From assembly GCA_036250225.1 (NCBI GenBank), contig JAPZLL010000005.1:1-64000 (forward strand): a DNA stretch of 64,000 bases, in the 5' to 3' direction. A model generated the notes under the pieces. The model ran no database searches. It was given only the letters and a program-made list of their open reading frames with translations, and had not been told where the DNA came from. Position 1 is the first letter of the stretch, and every line of letters starts with the position of its first letter. Source of the stretch: Cercophora sp. LCS_1 (lineage: Eukaryota > Ascomycota > Sordariomycetes > Sordariales > Lasiosphaeriaceae). The translations under genes and the position numbers were made by a program. Positions 47,511 through 57,736 of this stretch are shown here, piece after piece.

Positions 47511-50440
47511 TTACATAACCATACACCACCAGCCCTTGGTCTTCCCTTCACTGCTCCCGCTAGATTGTAGGCCCTCGAACCCACTGTCACACGACAAACT
47601 CGACAATACCTGTTTCACACGCTCATCGACATCAGTATCAGTAGGACTCCACTCCGCTACCTTATCCAGCGCTCCCATCTTTTTTGCCTCGTGAACTATG
47701 CTTGGCGGTACGCCACGCCGAAAAAGCCCAAGGTAAAACTGATGAAGGCTCATCCTGGTTCTGACATCCAGATCAGGTTGGAATCCATACTCGATCGCTG
47801 CTCCAGCAATCTCCGGAGTGGTTGTCAGAACATTGGCATCCTCAATGGCAAGGAAGTGCCTTAGCCTCCACACGGAGGGCCGGGGGCTCCCTCCGGGGTA
47901 TGCCAGAAACTCTGCCAGAGCCGAGCTGTCAGCTACTTGAGAGCCTTCGTATCGTTCAAAGAGGGCCATCAGCGAACCCTTTTCCCAAGCGGTCCAGAAC
48001 TCTTCAAATTTGCGAGCAGGAATATCCCGAGGCGCGAGATGTTCCATGCCAAGACTCCTAAAGTGTTCCTGTGCTATCTTGTTGCCGAAAAGAAGCCTCT
48101 GATAGAGATTTGACAGGTTGTTTTCCTCGTATGCGTCTGAACAGACAACATAGCCAAAGTCGAACCAAAGGTCGAGATTTCGCATGACCAGTGATAGGCG
48201 CGCGCTATCGAGAAGAAAAGCGAAGAACAAGAAGCAATTTTGTTTCGCCCAAGGCGTGAGGTGCTCGATAGGCTTCGCCTGATCCGCCGGGTCCAGATAA
48301 ACCCTGGCTTCCCGGAATAGCTCTTGGATGTAGTTGTGTACATTGCCTTCATCTCGCGCCAACTCTTTGCTATCATCGAGAATATACCTGTGTTGGAGAA
48401 ACCAGGTATAGTAGCCACCGCGGCAACGCTCTGGCAGCGCCGAGAACAGCTCGATGACTTTATCAGCAAGTATGCCCTGCGTCATCCAGCTATCCACTTC
48501 TTGACTGGGAACCGATTGGTAGTTGAAGATGCCAACGTATAGCCCCATGAGTTTTGACTCCTCGCCGCGGTTCCTGTAGCGCTGAAATCCATAGTCCTCT
48601 CGTACTTGAGGGTACTCGGGGTGGTAATGGTGCAAACAGTCCCGGCGGAGAAGGTCTGCCGTTGTAAGAGGCCGGCGGTTGCACGCGAACAGATGTCGAT
48701 CAGCGGCCTCGTCTTCGCAGGAGACACTGCAGAACCAAGCTCCGCTGCAATGCGAGCACCTCCCCGTGGTTGTCTTTTTGCAATCAAAACCCCCACAGGG
48801 ACCTGAAGCAGCCACGACTTCCGTGGTGGGCTGTTCTATCTCCGTTTCATCGTCCGAATATGAGGCGCCCCTATTGAATCTGTCAGTTTCCTAGGGGTGC
48901 CAATCTCAGAAACGACTTACTTTGCACTCGACGCTTTTACGAGGAGATTGGCTCGCTGATTTTGCAGGTAACTTGATACCATAGAAGTCGTTGAGGGCGT
49001 ATTCGATCCTGGCAAGACGGTGCTTATGGTTGCGGCACCGAGGGTCGATTCCTTCGCCTGCGGCACTACCACGCCATCCCGATTAATTATCTCGGCGCTA
49101 AGCGAAGACTCCAGATCCCTCACCGGCCTTATAATTTGCTCCATCTGGGCCATCGATAACCCCTGAAAATCGGGGAGGCCCCAGAGGTTGTATAGTTTGC
49201 CGTGGGATCCTCTCGTTCTGACTCCGCCAAAGACGGCGAGGAAGTGCCAACATAGAAAGCAACTCCTTTTGCTGCAGCCAATGTAATCAACAGCCGAGGC
49301 GCCCACGCTGCCGATTTTGGGGGGACGGATATAGAGCTGCAGCAATTGCATCTCGGCGTGGACCTCCCATGTCGACGATTTTAGCTTGTCGAATTCCTGC
49401 GCGAGCTTCTGTTTAGTCCACCGAGGCCGTTCCCCCCGACTGACAGGAGGTCATTGACTCCATCGTCTGTGGATGCATATCCAAGATGCTGAAAGAGTCT
49501 GCCCGGCGTCCAAATTTGGCCTTGCTCCGAGCCTGAGGCTTTACAAGGGGCTGGGCAGCAGACGGTAGAGATGGAAATCGTGGCCATCCTTGGCAGCTTT
49601 TCTGCAGCACGTAAAAGAACGCCAAACGAGGTCCGGAATCTTCCTAGAAAACCAAGGGAGGCCCTCGGATTCCGGGAGCCAGAGGGCCAAAGCTCGTTGA
49701 AGTCGTCCTCTGAGAAGGTCTTGCACAATTGGTGTGCTTGGGCTACCAGCGCCTCGTTTTTCCCTGTGTTGGATACATACTGGGCAAAAGCGGCATCGTA
49801 GAGTTCCCTCAAGGCGGCGACAAGTCGCGACGGGGATTCCCGTTGCTCTCCTTGCATATATCGCTTGAGCACTTGTCTGAGATCGCAAATGTAGTCGTGG
49901 ATTCTCGCCTCGTAGTGCTCGAGGATGAGAGCTCAAAGCTCGTCCCGGCTGCTTATGTCTTTTTTGATACCTGATCTTAGCCTATGCGCAGTCTCAGACA
50001 CGTTGTCGGGGACATATCGGAGCCCAACCTTGATCCTCTGCAACGCGCCTCAGCAGCGCCTCAGTACGCCTCACAAAAGCTTCATCCCTCGGACGGAGCT
50101 TGCTATTCCTAGCGACGAACACTCGGACTTCATCCTGAGAGTTGGTCATCGAGGCAGCGCTGACGTGGCGACCGCCTTTCTCGTTGGCCACCAACTCTGC
50201 TAGTCTGTCAAGGAATGCTCTTTGCAATCTGCTGCTGCCAAAGTGGACGAGGGTTGACAATTTGGTCGAGTCGGCGTCATCCAACGCAATATCACCGTCG
50301 TCTGGAGCGTAAAGATGCGGTTCGTCGAAACGCGTCGGGACCCCGACTTGGCCATGATAGCGCAGCCGTAGCAGCTTAGTAAGGGCTTCGAATCTGGCTC
50401 TGTCGAGGCCGTTTGTCTCCCAGTCAAAGCGCTCTGCCAT
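47511..50440 (-). CDS. OTT_1508-like deaminase domain / MYND zinc-finger fusion
   Basis: Minus-strand, multi-exon gene. Exon 1 runs 50440-50029. Exon 2 begins at 49931 (or 49970) and runs to about 49430. A third exon starts near 49410 (KLAQEFDKLKSSTWEVHAEMQLL) and ends at 48921. After a 41-nt intron (48880-48920, GTAAGT...CTGACAG) the last exon runs 48879-47511. The third exon has HAE in EVHAEMQLLQLY and CSKRSCFLC about 25 residues on, followed by TRGSHGKLYNLW. This HAE plus CxxC pattern is that of zinc-dependent nucleic-acid or nucleotide deaminases of the fungal OTT_1508-like group. The last exon carries a MYND-type finger (CGGFDCKK, CSHCSGAWFCSVSCEDEAADRHLFAC), then about 370 ordered residues of unknown kind. 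The two inner junctions are uncertain, and one choice leaves a TGA at 49933-49935. Function and substrate are unknown. Confidence 0.6.
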
Positions 50441-50769
50441 GTTTTGTAATGTGAGGACCTTTCCTCCTTAGGGCGGAGCATCGGGGCCAACTGTTTGGGG
50501 CCTATAGATACTCTAGAGCCCCAATCTCCATGATTCAGTCGCCAACCTGTGTGTATAATGGCGGCCCTTCCTCGCCTCCCCTGGGATAGCTCCACCGATC
50601 AACATCATCGCCTTTAGGTTACTGTTTGGACTCGACGCTATGATCCCCCGCGGGGGAGAGCTTGGGATCGTGGCCGGACGGGACGTTCTTGGCTGGAAAG
50701 CCTTTGTATATGTCGGCATTCTATTGATAATCGGGGGTTTCTCGTTGGGTCACGTAATGTCGTATTGAA

Positions 50770-52460
50770 CGTCGCTTTTTTAGCTTTTCAATCCTGGGTT
50801 GAGGTATATACTGCCCCCAAAAGCCAGGAATAGGGTAAACCTGAAGCCAAATGTTGGGCAGAATAGCGCCTAGTTGAGAAGCCGTTAGATTAGCAATACA
50901 CTCAGCGCGTTCTCGTTACAGCAGGACCTTGAGCCAGTGATGGAAATACCTTTTCTGTCGAATATATCAGTCCCTTCATTCGCTCTATGACCTCTTTTTT
51001 GGTAGTGTATTTAGGGTCGCTTTCGTAACTATCCGATCGGCGGGCCGAGGTGTGTATTGCCCTCCAAAGACTGGGATAAAACCAGACAGAAGAAGCCTAA
51101 TGCCAGACAGAGTAGTGTCTTGTTGAGAAACCATTGGATTGGTCCTATACTCAACGAGTCCTTAATGCAGAAAGAATGGAAGCTAGTGATGGGCGGCTCT
51201 TGATTGTAAAATAGCAGAACGCGTCAGCCTTCCGCCCTGCGAGCACTCAGTAAGGTACGTAGGCCGCGCCGGGTGGCGGTGTCAAGGTCTCAGTTGGGAA
51301 CACCCCAAGATTCGGTCTTTGGCTCAACGAGCCCTTGTTGGGCGGCGCGCAAGGGGACGTCGTTTTCGTAGCTGTTTGATCGGTGGTCGAGGCATGGGTT
51401 GAACCCCAAGGACTAGGATGGGTCTGGACGAGGCCAAATCGCGGCAAGACGTAGGGATTTCTGGCGAAGAAAACGTTAGACCGGTTAAACACCCAGCGAG
51501 TTCTTTTCACAGACAGGCTGAAAGCTGGTGATGGAAAGCTCTTGGCGGTGCAATGGGCAGGTAAGCACAATACGTTGGCCTTCCGCTCTACGAGCCCGGT
51601 ACTTGGACTGTGCCAGATGGCGGCATCAAGCTCTCAGCTCAGAACACATTCGGAGAGCAAGCCTTGTGCTCAAAGGCCTGTTCCCGGGAAGAGAGAATAG
51701 GGTTCTAATGGAAAGCTGCTCTTGTAGCTGTGATTATGGGCTAGGGCGTAGGCTACAAGACCTGGCAGAAAGCAGATCACGTCAGTGGTGATTATTGGCT
51801 GGAGAACCCCGATGTCGCTTGATCACACGCTCGACGAGCTTCCGTCGCAGGTAGAGCACAAGACGGTGGTGGGAGCCCTTGGCTGGGGGCAGCGTTGGCA
51901 CCAACCCAGCCTAGACAAGCGCTACGCTTCGGCTGGTCTGGGCTGGCGAATATCGCGGTTAAGCTGGTCTGGGCTGGTTGGCTTTTCGAAGGGCTGGCCG
52001 GTTGGCTGGGCTGAACTGGGCATGGCTTGCGCTGGTTTGGCTGGGCTGGTGCCAACGCTGGCTGGGGCAGGAGGAACATCCAGTCGGCCATACGCTTGAC
52101 GGGCTCCTTTCACGGTCAAATTGCAACAGAGTATGGAAGCAGACCTACATTTGAAGCCGTATTCTGGCAGTTGGAGTTCGAATTGAAAGGCGCGGAACAG
52201 AATCGTCAACGAGACTTGCTCCTGGCTGGTGAATAGTTGGATGGACCGGTTCGGGTTTCGACATCGCCTCTCAGCGGCGAAGAGAGTGTAAAACATGGCA
52301 GAATCATCTTGGCAGTGAGCTTCAAACAGGCTGGCTTCGCAATAATGAGCTCTTGTTGCGCAAGGGGCAGCAATGCGTGATGGAAAGCCGCTCTCGTGAA
52401 CGCAATCCTGGCCTGGTCTGGTCTGGGCGCCTGTTGATGATCCGGTCTTCGAGGACATGA
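50770..52460. repeat. Diverged tandem repeat block, unit about 342 bp
   Basis: Corresponding words recur at near-constant spacing: GTCGCTTTCGTAACT (51017) and GTCGTTTTCGTAGCTG (51359); AGTGATGG (51185) and GGTGATGG (51526); GGCGGTGTCAAGGTCTC (51274) and GGCGGCATCAAGCTCTC (51619); CAACGAGCCCTTGTTG (51325) and ATGAGCTCTTGTTG (about 52345, three periods on). A shorter unit precedes at 50771. Differences between units are mainly transitions. It could be an old satellite or a degraded duplicated element. Confidence 0.65.
51920..52075. repeat. CTGGGCTGG-type minisatellite
   Basis: Short irregular units around CTGGGCTGG/CTGGTCTGG/TTGGCTGG repeat about a dozen times inside the larger tandem block, with a related short run at about 52408-52430. 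Confidence 0.75.
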
Positions 52461-52599
52461 TCCACCGGTATTTCTCCATCTGGGCTTTAGCTCTTAGTCA
52501 CAAGATCGGCAAATTCCAGACCTTGGTGTCGTGGATCGCTTGCAGGTACAACAGTTTAGTAGCCTTCCGTTACTTTCTCACTCTCGTTCCCCAAAGTAT

Positions 52600-52727
52600 T
52601 CAAGGTTTTTTTTTGTCGGTAAATACGCCGCCAGCATTCAGATTTGATCCCGTCCGGGGAGGGCGTACAGGTCCAAGCTTAGAGCGTCGCGTGAAAAGCG
52701 GATCTCTGTTGCGGTCTTCATTCCTCC

Positions 52728-52758
<31 letters not shown>

Positions 52759-54600
52759 CTCCTGGAGTTGTCTTTTTCCGTCTGCCGCTTCCGCAGAAGT
52801 CAGCCCCCAGAGTAAATCTCATCGTAAGTTATCCCTTGCCCTGCCCCATCCGTGCCCTTGAGTTCAGGCGTGGGCGGCGAGGCCGGGGGTACAAAGGCTG
52901 CGGGTTTCTTTTTCAACCATCGCGAACTCTTCTCGCAACAGCTCGCTGACGAATCCGCTAAATTCCAAGACAGCAATTTCGCCAGCTTTTTGAAGCCTCG
53001 TTCTCCTCAGCACAGCCTTGAAATCCGGACCTTCGGCTGTGAGTGCCAGATAAACCAGCTTTGGCCTCGATACGACCGGCCTGCGAGAAGACTCCCACCA
53101 ACTGCTTAACTTATTTTAAAGCCTTCCGAAGGGGGAATAAGTGTCATTATTGTTTTACTTCTGGCCTGATTCAAGTTGTTGAAGTCGAACATCAGTACGA
53201 AGATTCTAGGAGGAGAAACGGCCTTCCATCAGCCTCTGTGCCGTCTTCAGTCCTACCTTGTCCAAGAGAGGTCGACAAATACCAGTCCCTTTCAACAGTT
53301 TCTAGCCAGAAAGCTTTTTTCAGCAGCTACCTGGATTCTTTTCAATCTCAGGCAGCCTTCAAGAAGCCTAGATTGGACCGGCGACCAGCTCCCGCCTTCG
53401 TTTCCGCTCCGGCGTCCGTCTCAATCTACAAAAAGGCTTCTCCGAGTTGCCAGCCAATTTGATCTTTTCGCCTTCTCGGCAGATATAAATCTCGCCGTCA
53501 ACTAACTTCTGCCACAAGTCGAACCTCTGAACTTGAGGACCGGTACGCTGACACACATCCATAAGCGCGACTGGCTTCTAGCGAGCCTCATTACATACAG
53601 CAGAACTTCCCGACAAAAGGTTCACGAATACCAATTAAATTAAGCGGTTTCCAGTCAGCAATCGTTCTCGGCAAGGATTTGAAGTCTGTTCAATATAAGG
53701 CAACTGTCGAGAAGAATAGCTGGTAGTAATAAATTGTTTTCGGCGTCGTTTCTATTTCGGCATCTATCTCGGTCTGCCGAAGGTTTTGACCAAGTTCTCA
53801 GCCTGTTTGGCCTTTTCTCCTTTTCGATAGACGAAAGTTCCCCGGTCAGCTGAGTCTTGACACAACCGGAACCCTTGGGCTTGAAAACTGGCACGCGGAC
53901 ACTATAAACGCGAACGGCTTGCTGCAGCATCTATATCACTTACCCTTCCAACAAGAGCTCGACAGATATCTAAGGTATCCATTCATCAAACGGGCTTCTA
54001 ATCAGCAGTATTTAGGCAGGCAGGCAGGCATTTGAATTCTGCTCAACCCAAGAAAGCCTTCAAGGAGACCTAGGTTGCAGCGAGCAAGCAGTCGTCGGCC
54101 TCGTTTTGGTTCGGTTTCTCGACTTGCAAAAGGAATCACCAGTACTTGAGCAGTTTGAACTTTCCAACAGACTTCAATCTCGCCATCGGCTGTTTTCCGC
54201 CACAGCCTGAACCTCTCAACTTGAACGTCGGTACGTACATCGCAGGACCAAGGCACTTCTATGTCAGGGTCAACAACTACAATCCTTACAATAAAAGCTC
54301 AACAAATTCTGAAAGTATTGTGCAAGTTCCCAGCTAGAAATTGCCGTCGTCGCTATTTTGCCCCACCTTGATCCGAAAGTTCGATTTTTTTTTACCTGTT
54401 CTGTATAATCGGCCGCCAAATAAAAAAAAAAAAAAACCTGCCTTCTCTCACCCTTCCAACCCCACCAGCAACCAGGATTCATCAACCCATCAACGGATTC
54501 ATTCCTTTACGGCTGCAAACAATCTCTTGACAGTTGAATCGTTTCAGACTTGTCCCACGAATTCATTGATTAATTTCAACATCAGTCAACAGATCGATTG
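52600..54600. repeat. Diverged tandem repeat block, unit about 341 bp
   Basis: Equivalent words recur: CAGCTCGCTGACGAATCC (about 52938), GAGGTCGACAAATACC (53269), AAAGGTTCACGAATACC (53616), AGAGCTCGACAGATATC (53953) and AAAGCTCAACAAATTC (54294), with spacings of about 331, 347, 337 and 341. A second series (CTCGCCGTCAACTAACTTCTGCCAC at 53491 in part, CCGGTCAGCTGAGTC at 53842, CTCGCCATCGGCTG at 54180) has the same period. The block ends about 0.9 kb before the coiled-coil gene. Confidence 0.65.
52728..52758. repeat. (AAC)n microsatellite
   Basis: About ten perfect ACA/AAC trinucleotide units inside the tandem repeat region, not in a supported coding frame. Confidence 0.9.
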
Positions 54601-55470
54601 CGAAAGTATCAGACCTGCGACAAAAAGTCTTCAGCGACAGGTTCCCTCACTGTTTGGCACATCCCCAGAAAGACAGTACCATCATCTTCTTCCGTTTTCT
54701 GTTGCGCCCTAGATATTTTTCAAGGTCTCGACAGATAGCAGCCACAGTAAATCTTCCTGCAACCCTTTCACGAGACTTCGGCAAGAACCCGGCCCACATC
54801 CAACCTCGACTCATCCCACGATTTTCCGCAATCATGTAAGAAAATGGTTTCCTTTTCAACTGTTATTTCATTTCATTTGAATTCCCGACGGTATTTGTTG
54901 TCAGACCTTGATCTGGAATCCGGAGCTGCAAATGCAACTTCCCACCCCAATCCTCCTGCCCTCTTGCAACAGGACCTCATTGCGTTTAACCTGTATCAAA
55001 TGGTTTACATTGATGCATTACTATTATTACCATTTACTCTTTGTTCTTTCTCAAATGGCTTTTGAAACTAACTCACAATTTGCAGACCACAGCAAGCAAG
55101 CCTGCTTTCCATCGCCATCTTGCACCACTTACTTCCACAGCACAAGCTTCATCGTTCCTCCGTAAGATATACCGTGCTCTATTCTTCAATCATCATCTCT
55201 TGAGCTCAAGCCCATCCACATGAGTCCCCAGATTGCACTTAGGCGAGTAGGCTGCAACCACAATCCTGCAGTTTCCTTGCAACCAGAACTAGTCGTTCAA
55301 GTTATCCCATCACGGGATCGTTCTCGTCTTTGAAGGGAAAAACGAGAACCGGTCGTTCATGGCTATCCAGCAAAGGGCCATTGTGTTTGGCGCCAATCGC
55401 AATGACAATGCGCCTATTCGTCATTATTTCTCACTAACAGTTTTCACTATAGAAATCTCAAACTGTCACC

Positions 55471-56713
55471 ATGGAATTTTCGCGTCCTGTCTCGACCCCC
55501 CCGGTCATGACCAGCAGTGTCGACATTGTCGACCACCTCCAGGCCCAGATCACCAGCCTGACCAAGAAGCTGGAGGCCGTGGAGGTGGAGATGGCTGCGT
55601 TGCGGGAGAAGGACGCAGAGCTGGAGAAACGCCTTGAGGCGTTTGAGAAGGAGGAGAGCGTCCGGCCGTTGACCCGCTGGGTCACTCGGCTGGGCACGAG
55701 CGTGAAGACCCTTGCGGCGGACCATCTCCGCCAAGTGAATATCTTGAAGAGCCGCAGCATGAAGCAGGAGGCGGCCATCGTCAACCTGCAGGGCCAACCC
55801 CCCGGCACCCCGTTGAATGTCCGAGGAGGCGCCGCCAACGCCAACCAGCGGCACCACCTTGGTGGCCAGGGCAACCCGGGCACCCATGCTGGCAATGCCA
55901 TGGCGCATGGTATGCACCAAGGTCAGAGCTGGGGGCAGCAGGGTGGCCGTGGCCGTGGGCTCTGGGCCCCGAACCAAACTGTAAGTCTCATTGTACAATA
56001 CGACTGACCCGATCCTTGGTTGCAGCTGACAAGGTTGTTGCAACAGATCCCGGCCAATGACAACTATGGCCTGTGGTCTCCGCAAGCTGTAAGTTACAGC
56101 CAAGCCCTATGCCTCCTTCAACTACCCATCAACTCGCGGTTTCCTCGCCCTTTTGGAACAATTTAACTGACAAGCCCCTGTTGCAGCATGGCTCGATGAC
56201 CAGCAACTTGGCCTCGCCGCCCCACCACGTAAGTTCCAACAATGACCCTTTTCTTATTTGCCTTCAACTAAGAACTCTTTCTAGCAGGCCAACTACTACG
56301 ACGCGGCGCCGGGTGCTTTCAGCACCCCTACGAGAATGGGCCCCCCGACTCCTGGCCCCTTCAACCCGGGCGTCGCTTCTGGTGGTTTTGGGGATGGTCA
56401 TGTCTTCGGGCCCGTGCCGCCCAATTACCTTGGCTCCGCTGGGCAGGGCAGTGTTGTGCTGCCGCCGCCGTCCGCCGAGCTGCCGCGGGCCCTGGCCTCT
56501 CACGAGGTCAGTGGCGAGGCCCAGGAGGCCCAAGATGTGGAGGAGGAGGCCGGTGGCGCCAAGGAGGGCGAGGAGGGACCCGTTGGTGAAGAGGGCGCTG
56601 GCGTTGTCGTGGGCGCGGAGGAGGAGGAGGGCGGCACCCAATCGGAGACAGTAGAGAAGATTGGTGAGGAGGATTCGTTGTCTGGAGGAGGGAGACGCCG
56701 GAGCTCGATCTAA
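55471..56713 (+). CDS. Coiled-coil orphan protein with two 14-codon exons
   Basis: Four exons in phase 0 throughout: 55471-55980, 56047-56088, 56187-56228 and 56288-56713, giving 339 residues. All donors are GTAAGT, and acceptors are CAACAG, TTGCAG and TAGCAG. The family is not recognised. Residues about 19-62 form a strong coiled coil (DIVDHLQAQITSLTKKLEAV, AALREKDAELEKRLEAFEKEE). A Gly/Asn/His/Gln-rich middle follows (GGQGNPGTHAGNAMAHG, RGRG). The two 42-nt exons encode IPANDNYGLWSPQA and HGSMTSNLASPPHH. The last exon is Pro/Gly-rich, then very acidic (Glu/Gly/Ala from about 275) with a basic end GRRRSSI. The start has a good context (ACCATGG). An alternative acceptor at 56026 would add seven residues in frame. 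It looks like a lineage-specific, mostly disordered scaffold-type protein. Confidence 0.65.
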
Positions 56714-56750
56714 AGAGCAATGATGACATGTAGTATAGTTTGTATTATTA

Positions 56751-56778
56751 GCTAGCAATTGTAATTTCAATTGCTAGC
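56751..56778 (+). repeat. Perfect 11-bp inverted repeat in 3' flank
   Basis: GCTAGCAATTG and its exact reverse complement flank a six-base TAATTT loop, 38 bases after the stop of the coiled-coil gene. It could form an RNA hairpin in the 3' UTR. Confidence 0.8.
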
Positions 56779-57656
56779 AAAGCGTGCACACATGGGCGAT
56801 TGATTGAAGTAATTCTGCGCCACTTGACATTTCGTGGAAACAACCGACGGAGATAAGGAGCACCAAACTGTCCGGGACGTTATGCTCGGAGTGTTAAGGA
56901 CTCGGTTATCTGGCTCCCATGTCGAGCGTCAAAACCGATGGGTGCGAGTTGGTCGTTTTCCGAGGCGGAAAGACGCACTCATTGGCCACGGGCGGCGTTC
57001 CGAAAGCCAACCATAACGCAAGAACCTTTGCATCGCTTTGGGGGCACCGAATTTCAGATTGGCAGGAACGATCGCGACAGGTCCACTCCTTTGGTCTTTG
57101 GGCTGGAACGTGGAATTCTCTCCTTGGTCATCCGTCTTTCACCTTCCACAAAACGACCAAGGCGGATTTACCAGCTTTGGTTTACGACCGCGACGACTCG
57201 ACACGCTCCGTCTACTTTCGCTCAAGAGGCTGGAATGTTTGCTGACAGGTAAGCAACGTGGAAAGGAAGTTGCGACTCAGCACGCAACTTGTGGGTCTTA
57301 TCTGCGTTGTGTTGTTGGGTCCTTCGTTGTTGGGCGGGTCTGGAATCCGAGCGAAGCTGACAGAAGCGTCAATAGTCTTCGAAGCGGGCATTGTGGAACA
57401 CCCCGCGATCTTTTGCACATCGAACACTATATACGAAGCACGAGAAAGACGTCCGACAATGACGAGAGCGACCGACGAACAACAGAGCTAGACCCTGTGG
57501 AAAGCAATAAGAGACAGGAGGTAGAATATGTGGACGAAGATCAAGCTCGCCACCCTTGTCGCCGCCTGCGATCGCTCAGTGGCCGCAGCGTCCAAAATTG
57601 CGGGATCAAGATTTTTCTGTCTTGTTCCGAACTGTCTGATGGCAAAAAGAAGACCA
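56779..57656. other. Intergenic between coiled-coil gene and tRNA-Gln
   Basis: About 0.9 kb without supported frames; several short overlapping frames have mixed composition. An A-run at 57644-57648 acts as the downstream T-run for the minus-strand tRNA-Gln. Confidence 0.45.
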
Positions 57657-57736
57657 AGGTCTTGCCCGGAATCGAACCGGGGTTGCCGGAATCTTGTTCT
57701 CAAAATCCGGAGTGCTAACCGCTACACCACAAAACC
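57657..57736 (-). tRNA. tRNA-Gln (TTG) with 8-nt intron
   Basis: Minus-strand cloverleaf: acceptor GGTTTTG pairs with CAAGACC (one G-U pair), discriminator T as in yeast tRNA-Gln. The D arm is GTGTAGCGGTTAGCAC and the T arm CCCCGGTTCGATTCCGGGG-like. The anticodon stem CCGGA/TCCGG closes loop TTTTGA-T with anticodon TTG after removing an 8-base intron (GAACAAGA) 3' of position 37. A five-T run lies just downstream on the minus strand. Confidence 0.9.

Larger units (their letters stand above)
50441..55470. other. 5 kb gene-free stretch filled with diverged tandem repeats
   Basis: No supported gene. The stretch holds two repeat blocks described separately (about 50770-52460 and 52600-54600), a CTGGGCTGG-type minisatellite (51920-52075) and an AAC microsatellite (52728-52758). 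The last 800 bases are AT-richer and probably contain the promoter and leader of the coiled-coil gene. Confidence 0.55.
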
